From Tetragonia tetragonoides (Eukaryota > Streptophyta > Magnoliopsida > Caryophyllales > Aizoaceae): 64,000 nucleotides of DNA. The position numbers and the translations under genes were made by a program. The stretch is taken from positions 32,222,501 through 32,286,500 of the forward strand of contig CM076148.1 in NCBI GenBank assembly GCA_038025085.1, in the 5' to 3' direction. The first letter of the stretch is position 1. Each line of letters begins with the position of its first letter. The notes below the pieces were generated by a model. It was not told where the DNA came from. It saw nothing but the letters and a program-made list of their open reading frames with translations, and made no database searches. Of the stretch, positions 10,190 to 20,483 are shown piece after piece.

Positions 10190-11416
10190 GAATGATCTCA
10201 TTAATTATCTGTCATGGCCTATGTAAATATTGGGTAGCACAAGACTTAGCAGGTGTATTTAGAGAAGATGATCATCCAAAAGGCAAAAGAAAGAGCTTCT
10301 GGGACTTCTTTAGATCCGATTAAACCATGGAAAATGCCAAGAGATTTGTTGCAGTTAATGGGATCTCTTACCAGTTAGATTGTTTAAGATGGCAGAAAAG
10401 CTGGTTGCGTTGATAACTCGATATACACTAGGCAAGACTGGTAAGATCTTGCATTGAACCATATTGTACTTCAATTGTAGATTTACATCTCATAGTTGTG
10501 GTTTGCCCATATGTTTGCTTTTAAATACTAGAGTTTATGTTTCTCAAACTGAAGTGAAATTTTAGTCAGTCTGCAAGCTCTTTGTAGTCTGGTACTGTTC
10601 GAGTGTTGATATTCTGTACCGTATCCTGTATGATATACAACTGATCTGCAGCTTGCAGGGAGTGTTTTCTAGTCTTCTGTTCTTAGCATTCTGAGTATGG
10701 TTTCTTTAGCTGATGTGCAATAATCTTTATCATTGTCTCCTCTACACCCCCTACCACCAAAACAAAGGAATACCCGGAAAAGAAGAAAAAAAGAAGGCAA
10801 TGTCATAAACTGTTGCTTCATGATGTGCAGTTTTGCTACCACCAAAGATTGCAAAAAAACATGGTGTTTGTACAAGTGTAATTCATGATTACATTATGGT
10901 ATTGAGCACAACAAATCTAATGAGGTAGAGAGTAATTGACATTATTTGGAAACTCTATATTTCTCTCCTGTAGGCCGAGTCTAGGCCTTGCACATTCCAG
11001 ATTTCATGAGTAACTGAGCATGAGTCTCATTTCTCTGCACCAATATCAATATATGCCATAATTTAGCAGAAAATGTTCGTTTTATGTAAATTTATGCAGG
11101 AAAAAGAACATTTCTTCTATTAAGAAGAGCCTAGCTAGGGAATGTTTCCCTTGGCCCTGTCGTTTGATGACAATGACTCTGATCTGCATTTAGCTTCTTT
11201 TCTCAGTCTGTCGTACTATTTCTTCTTCTTTGAGTAAATGTATAATAACTTTCCGATAGGCTACTTGCCTATATTGATGCTCCATAAGGGAAAAGTCTTT
11301 TCCTATGTAGTGATCTCATCTCAGGCGCAATTGCTTCACCCAATAAAAATGAGGGTCATTGCTACTTTGAAGAAAGAATAGGGACAATCTATATAGTGGC
11401 ATGAGTTTTGTCTCTT
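10190..11416. other. Intergenic downstream of the F-box gene
   Basis: The beginning is the 3' UTR of the F-box gene. I find no gene, RNA or clear transposon ends in the rest; open frames here are short and lack family motifs. Confidence 0.4.
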
Positions 11417-11760
11417 CCATTAGAATGGCTCAGCTGAGCAATGAGAACATACAGGACTTTTGTTCCAAGCTTTACTGTAAACAGTTGTAAATTTGGTTCT
11501 GTTTTAAAGGCAGCATGGTCATTCCTGGCTCCTTATTTTCAGTTTTCAAGTGTGCATTGAATCTTAGGCATGGGTTAAATATGTTTGTAGTGTCCAAAAA
11601 CGACATGGCGAATGTTGAAGTACGGTATATGCATTATATTGAGGATTAGAGTCGATCATTATTTGAAATTTCTTCCCAATTTGTATCAGTAAAGTGAGAT
11701 TTCATACAGGAAAGTGACCACTATAAACAAGAGCCTGAGGCTACTTTGTCTCAGACTTTT
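11417..11760 (+). pseudogene. 3' tail remnant of a third F-box/DUF295 gene
   Basis: The stretch from TTCCATTAGAATGGCTCA through GGACTTTTGTTCC to CTATAAACAAGAGCCTGAGG aligns with the end codons, stop and 3' flank of the F-box pseudogene (5915-6214). It begins with the family's last codons (..PLEWL) and has no coding sequence 5' of them. It is therefore a leftover 3' end of a further tandem copy, placed about 1.2 kb after the intact gene. Confidence 0.55.
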
Positions 11761-12621
11761 TCTTTCTATGTTTCTCTTTGTTTGGAATGAATGATTGAAT
11801 GTAGTATAATTTGCTTATAGGCTACTTTGCTGTAATGATGCAGTGATCTTAGATGTTGTTTAACAAATGAGTGAGATGCACATTTAAGAAAGAATGAGTG
11901 ATACAATGTTTAATATAGCATGTGCTCAATTTGTCTTTGACCATACTGAAGCTATAATCATGAACTAACAAAATGAAACACCATGAAAGTGTTTATTCTC
12001 ACTCCTTTATCTGGTAGAGAATTAAGCAAGTCAGAAGACATGCAATGGAATTATGATGCATACATATAGGCTAATGGAACCTCTTACATAAATGCTCACT
12101 ACCACTATAATTCTCCTAGGTGACTCTAGAAATGCCAATTACTAAGATTTTCTTTTGGCACAGGTTGTTAATCCTATTGTAGTTGAACATGTCTTTAGGG
12201 AAGGTAATAGAGCTGGCAGACTAGATGGCTAATTTGGGGCATGAATGTAATATCGAACCGATCTTCTGGGAGCATTTCCAATCTGAAGAGTTGAGACTTG
12301 AACCGCATTCTTTATGAGGATAGTTAAGATTCACCCTCGAGAGAAGAAATCCTAATTCTCTTTTCCCCTCCTAACCTTGAAAGAAAAATTACTAACCCTT
12401 GATCGTGGAATAATTTTTGCTTCCTATATATTGAAGTTGCATTGGAGGTTAACATTTCCATTAACAAATGCTGCCAATCTTCCATGCTGGGGTGAAAGAG
12501 TGTGTACTCTTACGGATGTATCCCGACTAAACATGCTCTGGATCATTTCAAGCAGTAGTGTTGGAGAAATTTCATGTTATGATTTTTTATTTGTAATTGT
12601 TTAAAGAAATCTGTCTTTGTA
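11761..12621. other. Intergenic, nothing recognised
   Basis: No coding, RNA or repeat structure stood out on either strand. Confidence 0.35.
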
Positions 12622-13300
12622 GTAGAGGTGAGGAGAAAATACGGGTACCCAGTATCAGAATTGATTTGGAATTGGTGATTTCGGAATCGGAATCGGAACC
12701 ACCAATTCCAATTCCAATTCCAGTTCCCAAAAATAAGAACCGATACCGATCAATTCCAATTCCTGATTTTTGGGAACTGGAAACGGTTGGGTACTCAGTG
12801 TAAAAAAAATTAAAAGACTTTTTTCTCTATGATAGAAATAAAAGATGGTGATTTTCTAGTAAGATTAATGGTTTAAAAATTGTATTGGTAAACTTAATAT
12901 TTTAATGACTGTATTTGTAATATTAGTAATTAAATAATTATATACGTTATTTAAATTTTGATTTACTATGCTAAGTATTTTGATTGTACTTTTTGATTAT
13001 ATATTTGAGTATTTTCAGAAATTAATATTTATTAGTGTAATATAATGATTGATGTTTTATATTATTAAAGTATACATTTATTTGATTTAAGAATAATAAA
13101 ATTTTTGGATTTAATGTGGACTTGGGTACCTAGGAATCGGTGGGCATCCGGTGGATCAAATTTCAATTTCTAAGATTTAGTAACTAGTGCAACCAATTCT
13201 ACTTCTTAGGAATTAAGAATCGGGAACTAGAACCGGTGAATTCAATTCCAATTCCGGATGTGCAATACCCACTGAATACTCGGTTACGCTCATGCCGCAT
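12622..13300. mobile_element. Possible hAT-like non-autonomous element
   Basis: The left part begins TAGAGGTGAGG and carries a run of GGAATCGGAATCGGAACC / CCAATTCCAATTCC motifs. The right part has inverted counterparts (GGGAACTAGAACCGGT, CAATTCCAATTCCGG) before ACTCGGTTACGCTCATG. Such mirror arrays next to TAGAGGTG-type ends are common in plant hAT derivatives. I cannot show a clean TIR or an 8-bp target duplication, so the call is tentative. Confidence 0.3.
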
Positions 13301-13552
13301 GCCTTTTGATAAATGAAAATTTTAAGGAAGAAGGAGGTGACATCTTTCAAAGGCCAAAGGGTCTACATCTTCAAATGTTAAAGAATGGCCTGCCCACCAT
13401 TTAGAGCCAGTATTAGCGAATCAACAAAGGCCAATATGTGTTTCCAGGCCTTTTTCTGAGATACGAGTATCCACTACTCAGGGTCACAAATTATTGCTAG
13501 GTCAGGGACCAAGGTACTTAAGTGGATCTAATGAAATTATCCTTACAAAAAA

Positions 13553-15189
13553 GCGCAATTTGGTGAAAATCACCTTAACAATTACACCTTTTGTTCAGTA
13601 CTCCTGAATTCTTGCTATTTGTTCAGTACCACCTTTAATGTTACAAACGCCGTGGAAGTCACCCCTTAAGTGAATTTCCGGCCAAATTCCTTAATTTTCT
13701 TCCCATTTTACCCTCATATGCCCCTCATGTGACTTTTAAGTGATTTGACCAAATAATTAAAAACTGATTTGACCAAACTTTTATTTATCTATTTGTAATT
13801 AAATTGTTTGACTAAATAAACCCAAAAATTTTCCCCTTTCTCTCTCCTTCCTTTCTCTCTCTTTCCTTTCTCTCTCTGTCAGTTTCCCTTTATCTTCTCC
13901 GTTTCATTTTCTCTTTCCGACAAGAACGTCCCTCTCTCCTCGCCACCACCCACCCAACCCAGCGCCTCTCTCCTCGCAACCCAGCTGCACCAACTTTCTG
14001 AGATTGACATATTAAACTCCAACCAAGCACTCCAATTATCACAATAAAATTTCTCCAAATCGATATCTCGAAATGTACCAAAAGTGAGAGACCAAATAGA
14101 AGCAGGAGAGGAGCAATCTCTAAAAATATGCATATGGTCCTCACAAACGTAGTCACAGATGACACAATTTGGAACAAAATTCTCAATATGAGAGGCGAGA
14201 TTTTTAGCAGTTGGTAGGATGGAATGAAAACAATTCCATAATAACATTCTCATCTTAAAGGGAATTTTAAGTTTCCAAATTGTTTTCCAATTACTATGAT
14301 TTCTGGGTAGATGGGATAAAGATACAGACAATCTGTAGACAGTCTTGATGGAGAACAGTCCTTTAGGGTCAGGACTCCAAAGCAGCGAGTCCTTCAACAG
14401 AGAGTCCTGTGAGAACGGGATGCTATTAATCTGATCAGTCAGCTCTTTGGGCACAAAGTTTTTAATTACATAACCAGATCAAAATCGAAATTCGACCACC
14501 AAATATGATTTCAGATCGAAATTATAGAACAAAATCGAAAACTAAGACAAAAACGAAAAATTTAACAAAAAAAACAGAGGAGCTTAGCTTGAAAATGGCA
14601 GATCGCAGATTCTAAAGCTAGTGCATGCCCGTCGAAGCTCGCCGGAGACTCAATTGGGAATTTCGCAAGTCGTTGACCATGGTTCATGGCCGGAAATCAC
14701 ACATCGGTGGCTTGAGAGGCTCAATATGTGGTCGCCGACCAAAAATGGTGGTCGACAACCATTAATGGCGGTTTGTGTGGGAGATGGAGAGAGAAAGGGA
14801 GATCGGAGATGGTGGTCAGTACCTTCGAGCTGGTGTATACAGAGGAGATAGACGGAAGTTAATGAGAGAGAGAGTGTGTGAGCTTTTTCAAGGGCCATCA
14901 ATGGTTGTCGCCGATGAAGAAACGGGGAGGGGAGAGAGGAGAGAGGAGAGAGAAAGAGGGGAGAATTTAATTAGTTTAGGTAATTACATTTTTATTATTT
15001 ATTTATTTAATTATTTGGTCAAATCACTTAAAAGTCACATGAGGGACACGTGAGGGTAAAATGGGAAATTCACTTAAAGGTGACTTCCACAGCGTTTGTA
15101 ACATTAAAGGTGGTACTGAACAAATAACAAGAGTTCAGGGGTACTGAACAAAAGGTGTAATTGTTAAGGTGGTTTTCACCAAATTGCGC
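13553..15189 (-). mobile_element. MULE (Mutator-like element) with 9-bp target duplication
   Basis: Flanking direct repeats TACAAAAAA at 13544-13552 and 15190-15198 are identical, which is the 9-bp duplication typical of Mutator-like elements. The inverted ends start GCGCAATTTGGTGAAAA and stay alignable for about 200 bp (13553-13770 against 14995-15189), including TTTGTTCAGTAC and GGTCAAATCACTT. Long TIRs of this kind mark MULEs. No transposase is present. The inside carries a minus-strand LINE-derived fragment and a more GC-rich, GA-rich segment at 14600-14960, so it resembles a Pack-MULE that has captured foreign sequence. Confidence 0.8.
13980..14454 (-). pseudogene. LINE reverse-transcriptase zinc-binding (zf-RVT) fragment inside the MULE
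   Basis: The minus-strand frame (open from 14454 to 13879) shows the pattern of the zf-RVT domain found at the end of plant non-LTR retrotransposon RTs: SLLWSPDPKGLFSIKTVY, then a W-rich K-I-PFKMRMLLWN stretch, then NCVICDYVCEDHMHIF with the Cys/His ligands. Homology fades at about 14000; the remaining C-terminal residues are low-complexity and read through into the MULE arm. There is no RT core, so this is a captured fragment, not an active gene. Whether it is expressed from the element cannot be judged here. Confidence 0.65.
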
Positions 15190-15762
15190 TACAAAAAAAT
15201 AAAACTATGCATAAAAAATGAAACTCATGTAGTTTTTTGTTTTTCTAGTGATAGTTTCATTTCGAGTTTTATTTTTATTAGTTAAAGTTTATTTCTTTCA
15301 AGGAATAATTTTATTGGGTTTACGCAGCTGTATGGACCCTAAATCTAGACAATAGGAATTGTTATGCTGCCCACATTAAAAAACGCATCTTCACTCTTTC
15401 GTACCGTGACTTGGGAGTCGGGATACTTAATAACCGTGCTCCCGTACTCCCGAGTACACAGTTTATGTCATGTGTGCTAAAACACTATTACGACGATCTA
15501 GGCAATATGTTTTTGTTTTTGTTCCCGGTTGCTTATTTTGTCATTGTAGTTAAAAAAGATTGAAATGAAATTAAGAAGAGCTTTTCCGAACGGGCATTGT
15601 GAAATCATTAATTTCTACGGGATGTTAGAGAAAACTCTAAAACATGGGATCTTCTTTTTGTAGGGATCAAGTTGTTAGAAATCAAGATGTTATTTGGAAA
15701 ACTTTAAAGAACGAGGAAATGGTAGAGGAACCACTCAACTTTTGTGAAAATTCGATGAGTTT

Positions 15763-16061
15763 GGTGTTCTTTTTCACTTATTGGACCTTACTTAATCAGT
15801 GGAAATCAGTGGCAAGACCTTACTCAATCAGTAGGAATCAGTGACAAGATCTTACTCAATCAGTGAGAATCAGTGGCAGGACATTATTCAATCAGTGGAA
15901 ATGAGTGGCAGAACCCACATTTCTACTCACAGAATCAGCGACATGACCTTATTGAATCAGTGAGAACCAGTGACGTGACCTTACTCAATCAGTGGGAATC
16001 AGTGGCAGGACATTACTCAATCAGTAAGAATCAGTGGAAATAAGTGAAAAAGAACGCACCC
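15763..16061. mobile_element. MITE made of AATCAGTGG tandem repeats
   Basis: Inverted ends TTCTTTTTCACTTATT (from 15767) and AATAAGTGAAAAAGAA (to 16053) bound an interior of roughly 30-bp degenerate tandem units of the form CTCAATCAGTGGGAATCAG plus GGCAAGACCTT. The ends extend imperfectly outward (GGTG / GCACC). No coding. Family not assigned. Confidence 0.6.
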
Positions 16062-16175
16062 TTTGTATTAGACACAATGTAAAATTCTTTGGATTCTTGG
16101 TGAGATTTGATCATTTGGTTGCAGTGTTCACTCAACCTTCACATTACCACAAACTATTAAAATAAGGGTGAGTTA

Positions 16176-16347
16176 GGCCATGTTCTTTTCGTCGTTTCCA
16201 TGCTTTATTTCGTTCCGTTTCGTTCCAATCCGTTTCGTTTTGTTCTGTGTCATTTCGTTTCGCATTGTGTACTTCATTTTGTCCGCATCGTTCCATTCCG
16301 TTCTATTTCTCATTATCCCACACCATTCCGTTGTAGAGAACATGACC
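16176..16347. mobile_element. Tourist-like MITE, GGAAC-repeat family (copy 3)
   Basis: Ends GGCCATGTTCT and AGAACATGACC are inverted, with TTA on both sides (16173-16175, 16348-16350). The interior is TTTCGTTCCG-type pentamers, as in the copies at 4364 and 7216. Confidence 0.7.
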
Positions 16348-16754
16348 TTATTTTCCGGTTACTCGTTAAGTGATTCAGTTTAGTGTAGGGATCTACAATG
16401 AGAACAAAACACCCACAAAAAAAAAAGTGAATTGCTAAATACCGCCCCAAATTACTACCTACCGCCCCACCAAATTCCCTCTTTGCCCTTCACTCATCCT
16501 CACTCATCCTCACTCATCACTCATCCTCCCTCAAACTCATCCTCACTCAAAGCACCACCACCACCACCACCACTCACCACCACTCGAAAAACCACTACCA
16601 CCACCACCACCACCACTCACCACCACTCAAACTCATCCTCACTCAAAGCAAAACCACCACTCACCACCACCACTCACGGGTTCGAATTTTTTTTGCTTTA
16701 TTTACTCTAATTTACTTATTTTCGAGTTCGTCGGAGTAGTCGGGCGTCTGAAAC

Positions 16755-16958
16755 AGGCGACTCACCCATGGGTGAGTCGCCTGTGGCAGACGACTCACCC
16801 ATGGGTGAGTCGCCTGTAGCAGACGACTCACCCTTGGGTGAGTCGCCTGTAGAAGACGACTCACCCATGGGTGAGTCACCTGTAGCAGACGACTCACCCT
16901 TGGGTGAGTCGCCAGTCGCAGACGACTCACCCTTGGGTGAGTCAAGATCGGCAGACGA
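16755..16958. repeat. Left subterminal array of 33-bp units with 20-bp palindromes
   Basis: About six tandem 33-bp units, each made of a palindrome GACTCACCCATGGGTGAGTC (or a TT-centred variant) plus GCCTGTAGCAGAC, which itself can pair as CGTCTG/CAGACG with the neighbouring unit. The array reads in frame on both strands (ESPVADDSPMG-type on plus), but this follows from the palindrome and is not evidence of a protein. Confidence 0.85.
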
Positions 16959-16966
16959 CCGACACA

Positions 16967-16980
16967 AAAAAAAATATATA

Positions 16981-17019
<39 letters not shown>

Positions 17020-17045
17020 TATTGTTATTATTATTAATATTATTA

Positions 17046-17083
<38 letters not shown>

Positions 17084-17137
17084 TATTATTATAATAATTA
17101 TTATTATTATTTATTGTTATTATTATTAATATTATTA

Positions 17138-17181
<44 letters not shown>

Positions 17182-17284
17182 TATTATTATAATTATTATT
17201 ATTATTATTATTTATTGTTATTATTATTAATATTATTATTGTTATTATTATTTATTATTATAATTATTAATATTATTATTTATC
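16967..17284. repeat. (ATT)n microsatellite, left arm
   Basis: A roughly 320-bp tract of ATT triplets with occasional GTT and AAT interruptions. An inner 75-80 bp motif (TTATTATTATTTATTGTTA) recurs, so part of it has grown by higher-order duplication. Confidence 0.9.
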
Positions 17285-17631
17285 GTCTAGCCGTCGCAGC
17301 TGAGTCTTTCATTAGTTTGATTCCTCCGGAGCAAGCGGAAGGTTTTCGATCGATTATGGAGGAGTATATGAGAGATTGGCGGGCTGCCAAATGATGTATT
17401 GACCCTAGATGAATTTGTTATATATTTATATAAGAGTTTCATTGTTATTGTTATTTATTTGTGTTATTGTAATTTGTTGTTTCTTATTTATCTTTTTTGT
17501 TTTATTGTAATTTGTTGTTTTATTTACCTCCAATAATCACGAAAAAAATATAACATGCAAAATATAACAATCACACAAAAATGTGACAATGATATAAGTA
17601 GAAAAATATAACAATCACGCAAAACATTCAA

Positions 17632-17820
17632 TTACGTCGACCTCGCTAAACGATCCCAATGTGCTCTTCGCCTAACATACATTTGCTCCCAACCAGTGAC
17701 ACTATCAGAACGGGAAGTAAACCATGCTGCGCATATCGGAGGAACAGGGAAATCTGAGGCTAAATTCAGACAGATATAATGCATGTACGAATCACCTAAA
17801 TGAGCTATGGATAAGGCCGA
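17632..17820 (-). pseudogene. C-terminal fragment of a MULE-encoded protein
   Basis: The minus strand is open for about 62 codons ending in TAA at 17632-17634. The piece SIAHLGDSYMHYICLNLA followed by DFPVPPICAAWF, then W..M..RRRAHWDRL, has the layout of the C-terminal OTU-like segment seen in many plant MULE proteins (hydrophobic-GH-x-HYV-L then PxPP..W). Upstream the frame is lost in the sequence between this piece and the plastid segment. Assignment rests on pattern memory only. Confidence 0.45.
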
Positions 17821-18037
17821 GTGCCTTCAAACCTTGCTACAGAGTTCCCTCCAGGGGAGCAACCGCGCTGATGACCAAGGTAGGCACCTTAAATAGCCCA
17901 ATTTGTTTGGACTCGTTAGGTGATCTACGACCACCCTTGCCCCAGCAGAACGAACTAAGATATCTCGAATGAGGATATAGAATAGAACAAGGTAATCCGC
18001 AAGTGTCGAAAGAGCGGGTAATTCCATGTAAGGATGA

Positions 18038-18427
18038 CAAAGGTAGGGCATTTCCCATTTTTATAGGAACTTCTGTACCAGAAACAATGGTATCTCCAAT
18101 TATAGCCCCTCTGGGGTGTAAAATATATCTCTTCTCACCATCCCCATAGTGTATGAGACAAATGTATGCATTTCGATTAGGGTCGTATTCTATGGTTACG
18201 ATTCTACCATATATGTCTTTTTCATTCCGTCGAAAATCGATTTTACGGTATAGACGCTTATGACCTCCCCCTCTATGCCTTGCGGTAATGATTCCTCTGG
18301 CATTACGGCCTTTACCACAATGACGCTGTCCATAGATCAAATTATTTCGTGGATTGGATTTCACTTGATTGTCTACGGCTCCATTGCGTGTGCTCGGGGT
18401 AGAAGTTTTGTATAAATGTATCGCCAT
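18038..18427 (-). pseudogene. rpl2: Plastid-derived rpl2 5' fragment (first 130 codons)
   Basis: The frame from ATG (18427-18425) encodes [20 protein letters not shown] onward through [17 protein letters not shown] and [18 protein letters not shown] to MGNALPL, 130 residues matching plastid ribosomal protein L2 without a break. Beyond that point homology stops; the open frame continues about 66 further codons of unrelated sequence to 17837. The complete protein is about 274 residues and acts in the plastid ribosome peptidyl-transferase region. This nuclear copy lacks the C-terminal half with the catalytic-site histidine region, so it is a NUPT fragment, not a working gene. The intact open frame suggests either recent transfer or chance. 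Confidence 0.85.
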
Positions 18428-18444
18428 GCTATTAAGTATTTTGA

Positions 18445-18484
18445 TTTAAGTTCTTTTCTTTCTAAGAGGTGGAATAGAATAACC
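18445..18484 (-). pseudogene. rpl23: Plastid-derived rpl23 3' end
   Basis: The minus strand encodes GYSIPPLRKKRT and a stop directly upstream of rpl2, the same order and spacing as in the plastid rpl23-rpl2 operon. Left-over plastid homology ends at about 18484, where MULE-type sequence (..INWAKQIALTI) takes over. Confidence 0.75.
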
Positions 18485-18707
18485 CGATAGTAAGGGCAAT
18501 TTGTTTTGCCCAATTAATTGCATCTGTATCACTATCAAATAACTCATCAGTGACGAAATGCGTACTGTAATCAACACCATCACCACCGAACCGCTCCAAA
18601 GGAACCTAACGAAAACAATGTTAGCTTAATCTTAAATTCAAACGTCTATCAAAACCGACTGAACCAAGGGACAGGCGTCTGAAATTTCCGTTTGGACCAT
18701 GGAAGAA

Positions 18708-18756
18708 ACAATATTAATAATAACAATAAATAATAATAATAATAATAATAACAATA

Positions 18757-18810
<54 letters not shown>

Positions 18811-18855
18811 AAATAATAATAATAATTTTATTTTTAATTAATTAAACAATAATCA

Positions 18856-18889
<34 letters not shown>

Positions 18890-18891
18890 TA

Positions 18892-18953
<62 letters not shown>

Positions 18954-19004
18954 TAAAAATAATAATAATAATAAAAAATAATAATAATAATAATATATTT
19001 TTTG
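18708..19004. repeat. (AAT)n microsatellite, right arm
   Basis: About 300 bp of AAT triplets with ACAATAAAT interruptions, the mirror of the left-arm (ATT)n tract. A short A/T-rich gap at 18828-18858 splits it. Confidence 0.9.
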
Positions 19005-19023
19005 CACAGTCGTCTGAAATTTC

Positions 19024-19194
19024 CGACTCCCCCTTGGGTGAGTCGTCTGTAGCAGACGACTCCCCCAAGGGTGAGTCGTCTGTAGCAGACGACTCACCCA
19101 AGGTTGAGTCGCCTGTAGCAGACGACTCACCCAAGGTTGAGTCGCCTGTAGCAGACGACTCACCCAAGGGTGAGTCGGAAATTGCAGACGACTG
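19024..19194. repeat. Right subterminal array of 33-bp palindromic units
   Basis: About five 33-bp units GACTCACCCAAGGGTGAGTC plus GYCTGTAGCAGAC, with mutated first units (GACTCCCCC). Same unit as the left array but with AAGG or TTGG centres, so the left and right arrays were homogenised separately. Confidence 0.85.
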
Positions 19195-19442
19195 TGCAAA
19201 AAAAATGCGCAAAAAAAAAATTTACCTCCGCCACCGTCGACGGCACTTCCTGGTCGCCGGCAGACATCCGCGGCCGTTGCTTGAGTGAATGTTGATGAAG
19301 GTTGGGTATGAGAGTGGGTGGTAGAGAGTGGGTGGTAGAGAGGGAGAGGATGAGTGAAAATTTAAAAAAGGGCAAAATTGGAATTTGGGGGGGCGGTAGG
19401 TAGTAATTTGAGGGCGATATTTAGTAACACCCAAAAAAAAAA

Positions 19443-20483
19443 GACACCACGTTCGATCACCATCCACACCACCGGTGGTTTGTTTGATTTGGGGATGAGT
19501 GCTAAGTAAAGTTCGTCGGTTGTCAACACTCCACAACGCCACCTCAGTTTACACAACCCTGTCATAGCTTTTCATCCTTGCCTACTCTTCCTTCACCACA
19601 CCAGTCACCACTTTTCTCTCTCCTCTAAGTTTACTAACTTTCCTGCAACAACCCACTTGCTTTCAAGTCAGCAAATTAAAAAAGAAAAGACAGACATTTT
19701 CTATTGCAGTTTCATACTACTACTATAATCAGCCCCCATTAATTAAAAAAACCATACTAACATGGGAAAAAACAAACCACCCATTTGTTTAATCCTTTCT
19801 TGTTCTGTTCTTTGCTGACTTTCTTTCTTTTTCCCTCAATAGATTTTTATTGTTTTTGTTTTTAAGGGCAGCATTTTACAGTTCATAAATCGTGTCATTT
19901 AATTCCGCGTATCCTTGCCGTGCTCAATTTTGCGGTTTTCTATCTCTTCTTGGTCACCACACTTGTCTTATTGTCGGTTCTAGTCATTTTCAGATCTGAA
20001 ATTTTCTGACCTTTTTTTCAATCTTAGTCTTTCTCTGTCTTCAACTTGTTGGCGGGTAATTTTACTAACCCATTATCTTAATTTGTACACATTTTTAGCT
20101 TGTTATTACTTACTGAATTTATACTGCATTTCTGGGTTTGCTTTGAAGTTTGTGAATTGTACCCATAATTCATTGTTCATTGCATTTAAAGATTTTCTGG
20201 GTTTTGCTGCAGATCTTCACTTTGTGTTGGGATTATTACTATGTTTGGGTAATATCAGTTGAAAGATATTCTGGGTTTTGTCGAATTCCAATCCGGAATT
20301 CGGAAAGGTTGCGTACATCTAGACCTCCCAAATCTGAACTGGGTAGTGTTGTTATTGTTGAGTTATTGAAGCTTTGCATATTTTTGTTGGAGTGGTAAAT
20401 TTGAAGTGGCAAGAATTTTGGACCCTTCGGAGCATATGTGATTTGGAGAAAAAAGGCAATAAGTTGGGTTGGTGGAAGTGAAA
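19443..20483 (+). promoter_or_regulatory. Promoter and 5' UTR region of the PP2C gene
   Basis: Non-coding stretch between the MULE and the PP2C start codon. It is pyrimidine-rich around 19780-20050, as is usual for a plant 5' UTR. Transcription start and any 5' UTR intron cannot be fixed from sequence alone. Confidence 0.35.

Larger units (their letters stand above)
16427..19432 (-). mobile_element. MULE-like element carrying plastid rpl23-rpl2 DNA
   Basis: The left end (TGCTAAATACCGCCCCAAAT then TACTACCTACCGCCCC) matches the reverse complement of the right end (TACTAAATATCGCCCTCAAA then TTACTACCTACCGCCCCC). Both sides are flanked by a run of exactly ten A (16417-16426, 19433-19442), compatible with a 9-10 bp target duplication. 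Each arm then holds Ser/Pro-coding filler, an array of palindromic units and a long (ATT)n tract in mirror orientation. The core (about 17285-18700) has MULE protein remnants on the minus strand. The N-terminal piece (18480-18600, with THFVTDELFDSDTDAINWAK after an AG acceptor) and the C-terminal piece (17632-17820, with VPPICAAWF and ending RLARST) flank plastid DNA. A plus-strand tail ending EEYMRDWRAAK (17287-17393) is unassigned. About 3.0 kb. Confidence 0.65.

Noticed and set aside
14621..15053. Small proteins in the right half of the MULE
   Set aside because: GA-rich composition leaves frames open by chance; no motif is seen on either strand.
16716..16967. Repeat protein (ESPVADDSPMG units) encoded on either strand
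   Set aside because: The palindromic unit is open on both strands by construction. There is no gene context, and the frames run into triplet microsatellite.
16904..17230. Poly-Ile/Leu proteins over the (ATT)n and (AAT)n tracts
   Set aside because: They are translations of triplet microsatellites.
17837..18427. Functional 196-aa nuclear rpl2 gene
   Set aside because: Only the first 130 codons match L2; the rest is unrelated sequence, the C-terminal half is missing and no transit peptide precedes it.
16755..19194. CRISPR-like array because of regular palindromic repeats
   Set aside because: Spacers between palindromes are the same sequence each time, there are no cas genes, and the context is a plant nuclear transposon.
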